A stretch of 64,000 bases of DNA from Bacillota bacterium (GTDB lineage: Bacteria > Bacillota > Clostridia > Oscillospirales > Ruminococcaceae). Location of the stretch: NCBI GenBank assembly GCA_023460035.1, contig JAEWRN010000044.1:62001-126000 (forward strand). The letters are read 5' to 3'. Shown here piece after piece: positions 1-9,097 of this stretch (positions are counted from its first letter, which is position 1; each line of letters opens with the position of its first letter). The notes below the pieces were generated by a model. It saw nothing but the letters and a program-made list of their open reading frames with translations, had not been told where the DNA came from and did no database searches. The position numbers and the translations under genes were made by a program.

Positions 1-770
1 CGGCGCTGAAGCAGGTGCCCAGCTGCGAGTTTTTCCCCATGGAGGCCGTGCGCACCAACATTGTGGGCACCGACAACCTGCTGGCGGAGGCCATTGAGGC
101 GGGTGTCAAAAAAGTGGTTTGCCTTTCTACCGACAAAGCCGCGTACCCCATTAACGCGATGGGCATTTCAAAGGCCATGATGGAAAAGGTGATTGGCGCG
201 CGTGCACGCACCGTTAAAGCAGAGAACACGACCATCTGCTGCACCCGCTACGGCAACGTGATGGCCAGCCGCGGCAGCGTGATCCCGCTGTTCATCGACC
301 AAATCCGCGCGGGCAAACCCATCACCGTGACAAACCCCGGCATGACCCGTTTTCTGATGAGCCTTGACGAAGCGGTCAGCCTGGTGGTATTTGCATTTGA
401 GCACGCCGAACCCGGCGATTTGTTTGTGCAAAAAAGCCCGGCTTCCACCATTGGGGTGCTGGCCGAGGCGGTGCAACAGCTGTTTGGCAACACCGGTGTG
501 CGGGTGATTGGTGACCGGCACGGCGAAAAGCTGTACGAAACACTGCTCACCAGTGAAGAGCGCATGCACGCCGTGGACCTTGGCGGCTACTTTAAAGTGT
601 CGGCCGACACCCGCGACTTAAACTACGACAAATATTTTGTAGAGGGCACCTTGCCGCAGGACAGCCTTGACGCTTACACCAGCCACAACACCCACCGGCT
701 GGACGTGCAGGGCGTGGTGGACAAGCTGATGGAGCTGGACTACATTAAAGAAGAACTTGCAAAGGAGTAA
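1..770 (+). CDS. UDP-GlcNAc 4,6-dehydratase/5-epimerase (FnlA/CapE/WbjB-like), 5'-truncated by window edge
   Basis: The frame is open from base 3 and runs into the window, so only the C-terminal ~255 residues are seen. They match the extended short-chain dehydrogenase family that converts UDP-GlcNAc to a 4-keto-6-deoxy sugar with 5-inversion, the first step to UDP-N-acetyl-L-fucosamine. Visible family marks are the strand-and-turn segment VVCLSTDKAAYPINAMGISK, which holds the catalytic-type Y/K region of this family, and the later TRYGNVMASRGSVIPLF stretch. The next two genes encode the following two enzymes of the same pathway, which strengthens the call. The last codons contain the Shine-Dalgarno AAAGGAG of the next gene, so the two are translationally linked. 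Function is by family resemblance; the nucleotide-binding N terminus lies outside the window. Confidence 0.85.
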   Translation, partial: ALKQVPSCEFFPMEAVRTNIVGTDNLLAEAIEAGVKKVVCLSTDKAAYPINAMGISKAMMEKVIGARARTVKAENTTICCTRYGNVMASRGSVIPLFIDQIRAGKPITVTNPGMTRFLMSLDEAVSLVVFAFEHAEPGDLFVQKSPASTIGVLAEAVQQLFGNTGVRVIGDRHGEKLYETLLTSEERMHAVDLGGYFKVSADTRDLNYDKYFVEGTLPQDSLDAYTSHNTHRLDVQGVVDKLMELDYIKEELAKE

Positions 771-774
771 CCCC

Positions 775-1914
775 ATGGAAAAGGACGCAGCCATTCTTGT
801 AACGGGCGCGGCGGGCTTTGTGGGGCACAACCTGCTGTTTGCGCTGCAAAACCGGGGGTATACCCGCGTGTTTGCATATGACCGCGACAGCACCCAAAGC
901 GAGCTGGAAGCCTGGTGCGGCAGTGCCCGGTTTGTGTTTCACCTCGCCGGTGTCAACCGCCCCAAAGACCCGAAAGAGTTTTATGACGGCAACAGCGACC
1001 TGACTGCCCAGCTGTGCCGCCTTTTGGCCGCTGCGGGCGGGCAGTGCCCGGTGCTGATGACCAGCAGCACGCAGGCGGTGAATGACAGCGACTACGGCAA
1101 AAGCAAGGCGCTGGCCGAAGCGGCGCTGCTGGCCTACGGCAAAGACACCGGCGCACCGGTGCACCTTACCCGCATGCCCGGCGTGTTTGGCAAGTGGTGC
1201 CGCCCCGGCTACAACAGCGTTGTGGCCACCTTTTGCCACAACATCGCAAACGATTTGCCGGTTTCAATTCGCGATGAAAGCTTTTCGCTGCCGCTGGTGT
1301 ATATTGACGACGTGGTTGATTGCCTGATTGGCGCGATGGAGGGGCACACGGTGCCCGACACGCAAAACCCCGGCTATTTTGCCATTCACCCGGTTTACGA
1401 AATTACGCTGGGCGAGCTGGCAACTACGCTGCGCGGCTTCCGTGACAGCCGCACCACGCTAACAGTGCCCCACCAGGGCGACGCGCTGACCAAAAAGCTG
1501 TACAGCGCCTACCTTTCGTACTTAGAGCCAAACCACGGCTTTTCGTACCCGCTTGCCATGCACACCGACGCGCGCGGCAGCTTTACCGAGTTTTTGCGCA
1601 CCCCCGAGCGCGGGCAGGTGAGTATCAACATCAGCAAGCCCGGCATTGTGAAGGGCAACCACTGGCACGATTCGAAAAACGAAAAGTTTTTGGTCGTGCA
1701 GGGCCGCGGCGTCATCCGCTTTCGGCGTCCGGACAGTGACGAAATTTTCAGCTACCATGTAACCGGCGACAAGCTGGAGGTTGTGGATATCCCCACCGGC
1801 TACACCCATAACATTGAAAACGAGGGGGACACCGACCTTGTGACCGTGATGTGGGCAAACGAATGCTTTGACCCCGAACACCCCGACACCTGGTTTTTGC
1901 CGGTGCAGGAATAA
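775..1914 (+). CDS. CapF/FnlB-like bifunctional reductase with C-terminal cupin domain
   Basis: 379 residues from ATG 775, chosen because AAAGGAG at 761-767 precedes it; the frame is open further upstream but without a start signal. The N-terminal ~250 residues form an NAD(P)-binding extended SDR domain, with the dinucleotide motif VTGAAGFVGHNL near residue 9 and FHLAGVNRP further on. The C-terminal ~110 residues are a cupin with the metal-ligand motif GNHWHDSKNEKF. This two-domain architecture is that of CapF of Staphylococcus aureus and FnlB/WbjC, which epimerise and reduce the 4-keto sugar made by the preceding enzyme to UDP-L-6-deoxy-talose-type intermediate. It sits 4 bp after the first gene and 21 bp before the 2-epimerase, a three-gene order conserved in FucNAc pathways. 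Confidence 0.87.
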   Translation: MEKDAAILVTGAAGFVGHNLLFALQNRGYTRVFAYDRDSTQSELEAWCGSARFVFHLAGVNRPKDPKEFYDGNSDLTAQLCRLLAAAGGQCPVLMTSSTQAVNDSDYGKSKALAEAALLAYGKDTGAPVHLTRMPGVFGKWCRPGYNSVVATFCHNIANDLPVSIRDESFSLPLVYIDDVVDCLIGAMEGHTVPDTQNPGYFAIHPVYEITLGELATTLRGFRDSRTTLTVPHQGDALTKKLYSAYLSYLEPNHGFSYPLAMHTDARGSFTEFLRTPERGQVSINISKPGIVKGNHWHDSKNEKFLVVQGRGVIRFRRPDSDEIFSYHVTGDKLEVVDIPTGYTHNIENEGDTDLVTVMWANECFDPEHPDTWFLPVQE

Positions 1915-1935
1915 TGCCGAAACTGGAGGCGTTTC

Positions 1936-3063
1936 ATGCGTAAATTAAAGCTTATGACCATTGTGGGCACCCGGCCGGAGATCATTCGGCTGTCGGAGGT
2001 CATCAAATGCTGCGACCGCTATTTTGACCACCTGCTGGTGCACACCGGCCAAAATTACGACTACCGGCTGAACGGTATTTTTTTTGAGGACCTTGGCCTG
2101 CGCCAGCCGGACTATTACCTGGACTGTGTGGGCAAAGACCTTGGCGAGACGATGGGCGGCATTATTGCCAAAAGCTACGAAGTGCTGGTAAAAGAGCGCC
2201 CGGATGCCATTTTGCTGCTTGGCGACACCAACTCGGCGCTGTCTGCCATCAGCGCAAAGCGGCTCAAAATCCCCATTTTCCACATGGAGGCGGGCAACCG
2301 CTGCTGGGACTGGAACGTGTCGGAGATGATCAACCGCAAAATCGTGGACCATATCAGCGATATCAACATGCCGTACACCGAGCACTCGCGCCGCTATTTG
2401 CTGGCAGAGGGCATTGACGGCAAAACGATTTTTGTCACCGGCAGCCCGATGCGCGAAGTGCTGGCCGCCCACGCCGAAGCCATTGAGCAGAGCAAGGTGT
2501 TGGAGGAGCTATCCCTCACGCCGAACGGGTATATTCTGCTTTCGGCCCACCGCGAAGAGAATATCGACAACGAAGAGCACTTTTTGTCGCTGATGAACGC
2601 GGTGAACCGCATTGCCGAAAACACCGGCATGCCGGTGATTTACTCGTGCCACCCGCGCAGCAAAAAGTTTATTGAGGCGCGGCAGTTCAAGTTTCACCCG
2701 CTGGTGCGCGAATTGCAGCCCTTTGGCTTTTTAGACTACAACAAGCTGCAAAAAAACGCTTACTGCGTGCTATCTGACTCCGGCACCTTGTCGGAGGAAA
2801 GCGCGATGCTGGGCTTTGCGGGTGTGCTGATTCGCACGTCGACCGAGCGGCCGGAGGTACTGGACAAAGGCAGCGTGGTGATTGGCGGCATCAAGGGCGA
2901 CGATGTGGAGCAGGCCATGGTGCTGGCGGTCGCGATGCGCGACGCGGGCGAACCCGCCGTGATGGCAGAGGACTACGCCGACACCAATGTGTCGGTGAAA
3001 GTGGTCAAGCTGATTGAAAGCTACACAAAGATCGTCAACGAGACCGTTTGGCTGAAACACTGA
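1936..3063 (+). CDS. UDP-sugar 2-epimerase (CapG/FnlC/WecB family)
   Basis: 375 residues, ATG start behind CTGGAGG. It has the GT-B-like fold signatures of non-hydrolysing UDP-GlcNAc 2-epimerases: TRPEIIRLSEVI at the N terminus, LLLGDTNSALSA, the acidic-histidine segment HMEAGNRCWDW, and the SDSGTLSEESAMLG segment that contacts the nucleotide sugar. In the FnlABC/CapEFG pathway this enzyme performs the last inversion at C2, giving UDP-N-acetyl-L-fucosamine. Following the CapE- and CapF-like genes directly, it is more likely the FucNAc enzyme than the WecB that makes UDP-ManNAc, although the sequence alone does not exclude the latter. Confidence 0.87.
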   Translation: MRKLKLMTIVGTRPEIIRLSEVIKCCDRYFDHLLVHTGQNYDYRLNGIFFEDLGLRQPDYYLDCVGKDLGETMGGIIAKSYEVLVKERPDAILLLGDTNSALSAISAKRLKIPIFHMEAGNRCWDWNVSEMINRKIVDHISDINMPYTEHSRRYLLAEGIDGKTIFVTGSPMREVLAAHAEAIEQSKVLEELSLTPNGYILLSAHREENIDNEEHFLSLMNAVNRIAENTGMPVIYSCHPRSKKFIEARQFKFHPLVRELQPFGFLDYNKLQKNAYCVLSDSGTLSEESAMLGFAGVLIRTSTERPEVLDKGSVVIGGIKGDDVEQAMVLAVAMRDAGEPAVMAEDYADTNVSVKVVKLIESYTKIVNETVWLKH

Positions 3064-3108
3064 CCGCCGCCCCTGCCGGGGCAATATTTTCCGATCGGGG
3101 GTGCCTTG

Positions 3109-4347
3109 TTGGCAAAGCGAATTTTGGTCGTCAGCCAGCACTACTGGCCCGAAACCTTTCGCAGCACCGATGTGTGCGAGGGGCTTGCCGCGCTGGGGTA
3201 CGAGGTGGACGTGCTGTGCGGGCTGCCAAACTACCCCAAGGGTGAACTGCTGCCGGGTTACGGCTTTTTTAAAAAGCGGCGCCAGCGGCAAAACGGGGTC
3301 GAAATTTTCCGTGCGTGGGAGGTGCCGCGCCGCGGCAATACGAACCTACGCATTTTTCTCAATTATATCTCGTTCCCGTTTTTTGCGGTGTTTGACCTGC
3401 TGCGGCTGGCCGGGCGCCGGTACGACGCGGTATTTTGTTACGAGACCAGCCCGGTGCTGATGGCCTTCCCCGCGCTGGTATACGGCAAACTGCACCGGGT
3501 GCCCACCAGCATCTACGTGCTGGATTTGTGGCCCGAAAACCTGTATTCTATTTTAGACGTGCAAAACCCGCTGCTGCGGCGCATTGCCGCCGGGGTGTCG
3601 CTGTGGCATTACAAAACGGCCGACCGGCTGATTGCGATGTCCCCCGCGCTGGGGCAGCGGCTGCGCGAGCGCACCGGCAAGGGCGAAGACGCGGTGGCGG
3701 TCATCCCTCAGTATTGCGAAGAGCTTTATTTACAGGATGTAGAGGACGAAGCGCTGCGCCGGCGTTTTGCGGGCAAATTTAATGTGGTGTTCGCGGGCAA
3801 TTTTTCACCCGCGCAGGCACTGGACAATTTGGTGGATGTGGCGCTGCGGCTGAAAGCCGCGGGCGAAGAGGGCATCCGCTTTGTGTTGGTGGGCGACGGC
3901 ATGAGCCGTGAAGCACTGCTGGCGCGCATTGAGCGTGAAGGCGTTGGCGATTATTTCAGCTGGGAGGGCCCGCACCCGATGCAGGACATCCCCCGCTACC
4001 ACACGATGGCCGACGCGCTGGTTGCCTGCCTTGCCAAAAGTGAGGATATCGGCCTGACCATCCCCGCCAAAATTACCAGCTATTGCGCCGCGGGGCGCCC
4101 GGTGCTGGCATCGATGGACGGCGAGGGCGCGCGGGTAATTGAAGAAGCTGGCTGTGGCTTTGCCAGCCCCGCCGGTGACATTGACGCGCTGACCAAAAAC
4201 CTGCTTTCGCTGGCCCACATGAGCGATATCGAGCGCAATGAAATGGGCCTGCGCGGGCGGGCATACAACAATGCAAACTTTAACCGGGGCCAATTGCTGC
4301 GGCAGCTGGCCGGGTTTTTGCTGGGGCAAGACGACAAACCCCTGTAA
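3109..4347 (+). CDS. Family 4 glycosyltransferase (WbuB-like, putative L-FucNAc transferase)
   Basis: About 412 residues. The start is a TTG; 3109 is preferred over TTG 3106 because the GGGGGTG at 3096-3102 is better placed and the protein then begins MAKRILVVSQHYWPE, a usual opening for this family. The N-terminal domain carries QHYWPETFRS and NYPKGELLPGYG, typical of WbuB-type GT4 enzymes. The C-terminal GT-B domain has FAGNFSPAQALDNL, the GDGMSRE loop and the AKITSYCAAGRPVLAS/EGARVIEEAGCGF region with the donor-binding glutamate. WbuB enzymes transfer L-FucNAc during O-antigen or capsule assembly, and the adjacent pathway makes that donor, so this is the likely user. Substrate specificity is an inference from context. 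It probably acts at the cytoplasmic face of the membrane. Confidence 0.8.
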   Translation: MAKRILVVSQHYWPETFRSTDVCEGLAALGYEVDVLCGLPNYPKGELLPGYGFFKKRRQRQNGVEIFRAWEVPRRGNTNLRIFLNYISFPFFAVFDLLRLAGRRYDAVFCYETSPVLMAFPALVYGKLHRVPTSIYVLDLWPENLYSILDVQNPLLRRIAAGVSLWHYKTADRLIAMSPALGQRLRERTGKGEDAVAVIPQYCEELYLQDVEDEALRRRFAGKFNVVFAGNFSPAQALDNLVDVALRLKAAGEEGIRFVLVGDGMSREALLARIEREGVGDYFSWEGPHPMQDIPRYHTMADALVACLAKSEDIGLTIPAKITSYCAAGRPVLASMDGEGARVIEEAGCGFASPAGDIDALTKNLLSLAHMSDIERNEMGLRGRAYNNANFNRGQLLRQLAGFLLGQDDKPL

Positions 4348-4406
4348 CGGCAGCAGGTATGCTGCCACCCCTTACTGTTCAACAAAAACGGAGGTGCCAT
4401 CCGCCC

Positions 4407-5117
4407 TTGAAAACACTCGTCATTATTCCCTGCTATAACGAGGAAGAAAACCTTGTGCAGGTCGTCACCCGGCTGAAAGCCGCCTGCCCTGCGGTCGATT
4501 ATTTGATTGTCAACGACTGCTCTACCGACCGCAGCCGCGAAATTTGCGAAGAAAACGGGTACAACTACATCTCTTTGCCGGTCAACCTTGGCATTGGCGG
4601 CGGCGTGCAAAGCGGCTACCTGTTTGCGGTAGAGCGCGGCTATGACATTACCGTGCAGATGGACGGCGACGGCCAGCACGACCCCGCCTACCTTGCCGAG
4701 CTGCTGAAGCCGGTTGAGCAAGGCGAGCTGGATATGGCCATCGGCAGCCGGTTTATCACAAAAGAGGGCTTTCAAACCAGCACAATGCGGCGGCTGGGCA
4801 TCAACATCATCAGCTTTTTTATCCGCCTGCTCACCGGCAAGCGCGTCAAAGACACGACCAGCGGATTTCGCGCCTGCAACCGCGAGATGACCGAGTTTTT
4901 TGCCCGGCATTACGCGCAGGACTACCCCGAGCCGGAGGCCATTGTCGCGGCGCTTTCCGCCGGGTACCGTGTGGGCGAAGTACCGGTGGTCATGGCCGAG
5001 CGCATGGGCGGCATGTCCAGCATCCATTCGTTCAAATCGGTCTATTATATGGTTAAAGTCTGCCTTGCACTCATCGTTTACCGCCTCAGTTTTTCCAAAC
5101 GTGACCGGCTGCGGTGA
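4407..5117 (+). CDS. Family 2 glycosyltransferase (DPM1/polyprenyl-phosphate sugar synthase-like)
   Basis: About 236 residues starting at TTG 4407, placed 11 bases after GGAGGT (4390-4395); the frame extends further upstream but without a ribosome site. It is a GT-A fold enzyme: TLVIIPCYNEEENL at the N terminus, the nucleotide-binding NDCSTDRSREI, the metal-binding MDGDGQHDP (DxD-type) and GSRFITKEGF. There are no C-terminal membrane segments, unlike longer family members. The usual role is transfer of a sugar from a nucleotide to polyprenyl phosphate or to a growing glycan. It is followed by a DUF2304 gene, a very common pairing in Bacillota polysaccharide loci. Acceptor and donor are unknown. 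Confidence 0.82.
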   Translation: MKTLVIIPCYNEEENLVQVVTRLKAACPAVDYLIVNDCSTDRSREICEENGYNYISLPVNLGIGGGVQSGYLFAVERGYDITVQMDGDGQHDPAYLAELLKPVEQGELDMAIGSRFITKEGFQTSTMRRLGINIISFFIRLLTGKRVKDTTSGFRACNREMTEFFARHYAQDYPEPEAIVAALSAGYRVGEVPVVMAERMGGMSSIHSFKSVYYMVKVCLALIVYRLSFSKRDRLR

Positions 5118-5156
5118 CCGGCGTTTTACCTATTTTAGTTTTGGGGTGATTGGATC

Positions 5157-5561
5157 ATGGAAATGGAACTAAACTTTCGCATCGCGCTGATCGTGGGGGT
5201 GCTGCTTTACCTTGGCGTTATTTTTTATCTGCTGAAAAAGCAGCGCCTTGGCGTACAGTACGCCATCATCTGGCTGCTCAGCGGTGCGGTGCTGCTGCTG
5301 TTTGCGCTGTTTCCCTATGTGGTTTTGGTGCTGGGAGACATTTTTAAAGTTCTCAACCCGGTCAACTTTGTTTTTCTGGTCATTTTGGCCTTTGTCATGC
5401 TGATTTTGCTGTCGCTTTCGGCGGTCGTCAGCGGGTTTGCGGTAAAAATTAAGGCGCTGACCCAAAACGCCGCACTGCTGGAGCGCCGCATCCGCGAGCT
5501 GGAAGCCCAGCTTGCCGACACCCCAAAAGGGGATGACGACCCGCAGGGCAAAACGGTGTGA
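5157..5561 (+). CDS. DUF2304 family membrane protein
   Basis: 134 residues, ATG 5157 behind GGGGTGATTGG. Three hydrophobic segments are seen (about residues 6-24, 37-57 and 65-90), followed by a short charged coiled-coil tail rich in E and R ending in an acidic stretch. Such small proteins occur next to GT2 glycosyltransferases in surface-polysaccharide clusters and are thought to help membrane attachment or polyprenyl-phosphate-sugar use; the exact function is not established. It is 39 bp after the GT2 gene and 38 bp before the MBOAT gene, so it belongs to the same transcript. Confidence 0.78.
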   Translation: MEMELNFRIALIVGVLLYLGVIFYLLKKQRLGVQYAIIWLLSGAVLLLFALFPYVVLVLGDIFKVLNPVNFVFLVILAFVMLILLSLSAVVSGFAVKIKALTQNAALLERRIRELEAQLADTPKGDDDPQGKTV

Positions 5562-5599
5562 TGCCCGTTTTGAAAAAATGAAAGGCCTGAGGTTTTGGA

Positions 5600-7207
5600 A
5601 TGATGCAGACAGCAGTTCGCTATGCGGATGAATTGTGGCTTTTTTTAAGGCAGGAAATTTTTACACCGCCCCCCACCGCCACGGCGATTGGGGGCTGGTT
5701 TTGGGCACAGCTGCAAAAAGGCATGAGCTTTACCTCACTTGCCTTTTTGTTGTTTTTCCCGGTGTGCCTATTGTTGTATTACGCCGTGCCAAAGCGCATG
5801 CAAAACGTCTGGCTACTGTTGTGCAGCTACTTCTTTTATTACTTTGCCACTGTCAGCGGCGGCGCTGCCCACCCGCAGGCTTTGGCCGTGCTGGCGGGCC
5901 TGACGCTTGTCACCTACCTTGTCGCGCTGGGCATCGACCATTTGCAGCGCAAGGCGCTGCGGGTGCTATTGCTGGTGCTGGGCATTATAGCCCACATTGG
6001 CATGCTGTGCTATGTCAAATACACCGGGTTTTTCTTATCGCTTCTCAATAGCTGGTTTTCACTGCGGCTTACCCTGCAACCGGCATTTGAAACCGTGTGG
6101 ATGGTTGGCCTGAGCTTTTACACGCTGATTGCCGTGGGCTATTTGACCGACGTGTACCGGCAGAACAGCCCGGCGGAGAAAAACCCCATTAAATGTGCGC
6201 TGTTTTTGTCCTTCTTCCCGCAGGTGGTGTCCGGCCCGATTGCCCGCACCGACAACCTGTTGCACCAGATGAACCACGTGCACCGGTTTGACTACGACGG
6301 CGTGCGCGAGGGGCTGCGTGAAATGCTGTGGGGCTTTTTTAAAAAAATGGTCATCAGCGAAAACGCCGCCGCCATTTTAAAATTTGCTTTCAGCGACCCC
6401 GGTAAATACAACGGGTTTCAACTGGTGTTCTCCGCACTGCTGTATGCGGTGCAGCTGTATGCCGATTTTTCGGGCTATTCCAACATTGCCATCGGCGCGG
6501 CGCGCTGCCTTGGTTTTCAACTGCCCGCAAACTTCAACCGGCCTTATGGCGCGCGGTCCATCGGCGAATTTTGGGACCGCTGGCATATTTCGCTTTCACG
6601 CTGGCTGCGCGACTATGTGTATATCCCGCTCGGCGGCAGCCGGTGCAATTTGGCCCGCACCTGCCTGAATATCTTTTTGGTGTTCTTCGTCAGCGGGTTG
6701 TGGCACGGCGCCGGGCTGACCTTTGTGGTGTGGGGCGCGCTGCACGGGCTGTACAACCTGCTTTCCCGGCTGACCCGTACCTTGCGCAGCTGGGTGGCAG
6801 GTAAACTGCACCTGGCCAAAATACCGCTGGTACACGGCTTTTTTCAGCGGCTTTACACCTTTTTCATCGTCACCTTTGCGTGGGTGTTTTTCCGCTCTGA
6901 CAGCCTGCAAGATGCCCTGCTGTTTTTATCTCGCATTCCGGTGGCCTTTGGCGCGACACTGTTTGATGCCACCACCCGCATGACGGCGCTGAACGACATT
7001 GGTTTTAGCAACAACAATGGCATTGCGCTGCTGGCATGCATTGCTGTTATGTTTTTGCTGGAGGCCGCGCAGCGCCGCCGCCCGCTGCCGGAAAGCTTTG
7101 GCAAGGTGCCTCTACTTTTGCGCTGGGCGGGCTACTATGTGCTGCTATTGTGCATTTTGCTGTTTGGCGTGTTTGATTCCACCCCGTTCATCTACGGCCA
7201 GTTTTAA
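5600..7207 (+). CDS. MBOAT family O-acyltransferase (AlgI/DltB-like)
   Basis: 535 residues with about ten or more hydrophobic segments. The MBOAT signature is clear: NRPYGARSIGEFWDRWHISL with the conserved tryptophan-histidine region, then LWHGAGLTFVVWGALHG holding the catalytic-type histidine. AlgI/DltB-type enzymes pass acetyl or other acyl groups across the membrane onto extracytoplasmic polymers. As the last gene of the FucNAc polysaccharide cluster it probably O-acetylates that glycan. The periplasmic/extracellular SGNH partner (AlgJ/AlgX or DltD type) usually found with it is not in this window. The N-terminal ~45 residues before the first membrane segment are somewhat longer than usual, so a later start is possible. 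Confidence 0.85.
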   Translation: MMQTAVRYADELWLFLRQEIFTPPPTATAIGGWFWAQLQKGMSFTSLAFLLFFPVCLLLYYAVPKRMQNVWLLLCSYFFYYFATVSGGAAHPQALAVLAGLTLVTYLVALGIDHLQRKALRVLLLVLGIIAHIGMLCYVKYTGFFLSLLNSWFSLRLTLQPAFETVWMVGLSFYTLIAVGYLTDVYRQNSPAEKNPIKCALFLSFFPQVVSGPIARTDNLLHQMNHVHRFDYDGVREGLREMLWGFFKKMVISENAAAILKFAFSDPGKYNGFQLVFSALLYAVQLYADFSGYSNIAIGAARCLGFQLPANFNRPYGARSIGEFWDRWHISLSRWLRDYVYIPLGGSRCNLARTCLNIFLVFFVSGLWHGAGLTFVVWGALHGLYNLLSRLTRTLRSWVAGKLHLAKIPLVHGFFQRLYTFFIVTFAWVFFRSDSLQDALLFLSRIPVAFGATLFDATTRMTALNDIGFSNNNGIALLACIAVMFLLEAAQRRRPLPESFGKVPLLLRWAGYYVLLLCILLFGVFDSTPFIYGQF

Positions 7208-7261
7208 CCGGCAAGCCGGCTTTGTGCTACAAGCGCCAAAACTTTTAACTTTATAAACAAC

Positions 7262-7292
7262 AAAGGCCTTGCGCAGTTTGCGCAAGGCCTTT
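7262..7292. terminator. Bidirectional intrinsic terminator
   Basis: A perfect 14-bp stem (AAAGGCCTTGCGCA at 7262-7275 with its complement at 7279-7292) and a 3-base loop, flanked by A and T runs on both sides. It lies between the convergent MBOAT gene and the beta-helix lipoprotein gene and should stop both transcripts. Confidence 0.85.
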
Positions 7293-7309
7293 GTGCTGTT
7301 ATTCTGCTG

Positions 7310-9097
7310 TTATTTGCTCACCACTGTGCCATCCGCCAGTGTAATGGTATAGCCGTTGAAATTAATGGTGCCGTTGTTCGTCAATGTCGTCACCGTGCAG
7401 TTGCCAGTCAGGTTCCATGTGGCACCCGCGTCAACCGTCACCACTGCATTATCGCTAACTGCCGTGCCGCCCGCTTCGTTTTCCACAATGTTCAGCGAAC
7501 CGTTGAAAACGGCCCCGCTTGCCAGCTTAAACTGCAATGTTGAAATGGTGTCTACCGTGATATCCCCCTCGAGGGTCATATCCGCCGCGGTAAAGGCCAC
7601 CTGCGCACCGTTGGCACCCGCTGTGCCCCAGCCCCTGCTGGAAGAGTTGCCCGCCACGGTCAGCAGGTTGTTGTTGGCCAGCGTCAGGGCGACGTCACTC
7701 CGTGAAATCACCGCGTCGGTGTTGGTGACATAGAACATATCCCCGCTGTTTGCGGTAATGCTGCCGCCCGTCATTTGAAAGGACGAAGTGCCCTCGCTGG
7801 CATCGCCGGACATCGACTGGTACAGCATGATGTTGTGCAGGTTTTCGCTGCCATCGCCCTGATAGGTGCCGGTCATGTTACCGGTGAGGTCGCTGTTTTC
7901 AAGCGTCACCGAGTTTTTGCCCTCCACAACAACCGCCTCTGAATTCGTCGCGGTCAATGTGGCGTTTTTCACCGTAATGTCTGCGGTGGAGTAGATGGCG
8001 GGTGAACCGGTACCTGCAGTGGCATAGCTGCCGCCGTCCACCACCACGGTACCGCCGCCCCTGTCAGAACGGATGGCCGCAGCAGAATTGCCCGCGGTGG
8101 TCACCGTGAGGTTGTTTGCGTAAGTGGTGCCGCCGCCGGTAGTTTGAATACCACCGGAATTATTGCCCGTGGTGTTGATGGTGGAATCAGAAACCGTTAC
8201 CACCGTACCGGTGCCGTAACTGAATACCCCATTGCCATTTGCCACCGAAGAGGTGATTGTCGCATTGCTAAGCGTCACATTGGCACCATTGGTTGCAAGC
8301 AACGCGGCGTTTTGGCCATAAAAATCACCGTCTTCGGTATTGGACGACGCGCCGTCCGACTTATCAACAGTAATACCGTCCAGCGTCACTGTGGCACCGT
8401 CTATGCGCAGCGCGTTTTCGTCGTCCCCCGTTGAGGTGTATGTTTCGCCCGTATAGCTGCCATCCTCACTGATGGTTGTCGCCGCCGTGCCCTGTGTCAC
8501 CTCGCCCGAACCGCCAAACCCGCTGCCCGCAGTATTGGCAGCACTGTTTAAATTTTTAATGGTCACTGCCGTCACCGCGTCATTTTCGCCAATGGTCAGC
8601 ACCAGCACATCGCCCACCGCAATATCGGCCACCGCAGAGGCGGTGCTGTCTACTTCGCTGGTAATAGTGGCATTCGTAAGATCAAAGGTTGCGGTCGTCT
8701 CGCCCGCTGTGAATACAGTGCTGCCACCCGGTGCCGCACCGTCCGGCGGGGTACCGCCGGGGGCTTCCCCACTGGGCGGGGTGCCGCCCGGGGCCTGCGC
8801 CGCCGTTTCCCCTGTGGCTTCTGTCGGGGTTTGTGTCTCACTTTGACTGTTCGTACTGCTGTCACTGCCTTGCGCCGGCGCGGCAGCGCCGGTATCCCCT
8901 GCCGGCGCTGCCGGCACTTCGTTTTCAGTCAGCTCGCCAAGCTGCACAGTCACTTTCGTGCCGTCAATGGCGGTCACTTCGCCGGTTTGTGTCGAATTGC
9001 TGTAACTGGCCGCTGTGTTCGACGTGCTGGACGCGCCACAGCTGGTAAACGCAAACAGCAGCGCCGCCGCCAGCAGTGCGGCAAATAATTTTTTCAT
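7310..9097 (-). CDS. Secreted lipoprotein with right-handed beta-helix repeats
   Basis: 595 residues. The N terminus is a type II signal peptide with lipobox FTSC (cysteine near residue 20), so the protein should be lipid-anchored outside the cell. After a serine/threonine-rich linker and a PG(G)-rich low-complexity stretch around residues 100-125 comes a long region of short repeating units rich in T, G, N and V (for example ITVKNATLTATNSEAV, GGIQTTGGGTTYANNLTV). This pattern is that of a pectate-lyase-like or adhesin-like right-handed parallel beta-helix. No catalytic residues can be assigned. The region after about residue 500 has a second style (LTGNCTVTTLTNNGTINF) seen in bacterial adhesins. 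It stands alone between a terminator and the LDH gene. Likely roles are glycan binding or adhesion (inference). Confidence 0.75.
   Translation of the reverse strand: MKKLFAALLAAALLFAFTSCGASSTSNTAASYSNSTQTGEVTAIDGTKVTVQLGELTENEVPAAPAGDTGAAAPAQGSDSSTNSQSETQTPTEATGETAAQAPGGTPPSGEAPGGTPPDGAAPGGSTVFTAGETTATFDLTNATITSEVDSTASAVADIAVGDVLVLTIGENDAVTAVTIKNLNSAANTAGSGFGGSGEVTQGTAATTISEDGSYTGETYTSTGDDENALRIDGATVTLDGITVDKSDGASSNTEDGDFYGQNAALLATNGANVTLSNATITSSVANGNGVFSYGTGTVVTVSDSTINTTGNNSGGIQTTGGGTTYANNLTVTTAGNSAAAIRSDRGGGTVVVDGGSYATAGTGSPAIYSTADITVKNATLTATNSEAVVVEGKNSVTLENSDLTGNMTGTYQGDGSENLHNIMLYQSMSGDASEGTSSFQMTGGSITANSGDMFYVTNTDAVISRSDVALTLANNNLLTVAGNSSSRGWGTAGANGAQVAFTAADMTLEGDITVDTISTLQFKLASGAVFNGSLNIVENEAGGTAVSDNAVVTVDAGATWNLTGNCTVTTLTNNGTINFNGYTITLADGTVVSK

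Noticed and set aside
8650..8865. Separate coding region within the PG-rich part of the beta-helix lipoprotein
   Set aside because: The other-frame products come from the low-complexity GGTPP-type repeat; the lipoprotein frame is continuous with a proper signal peptide.
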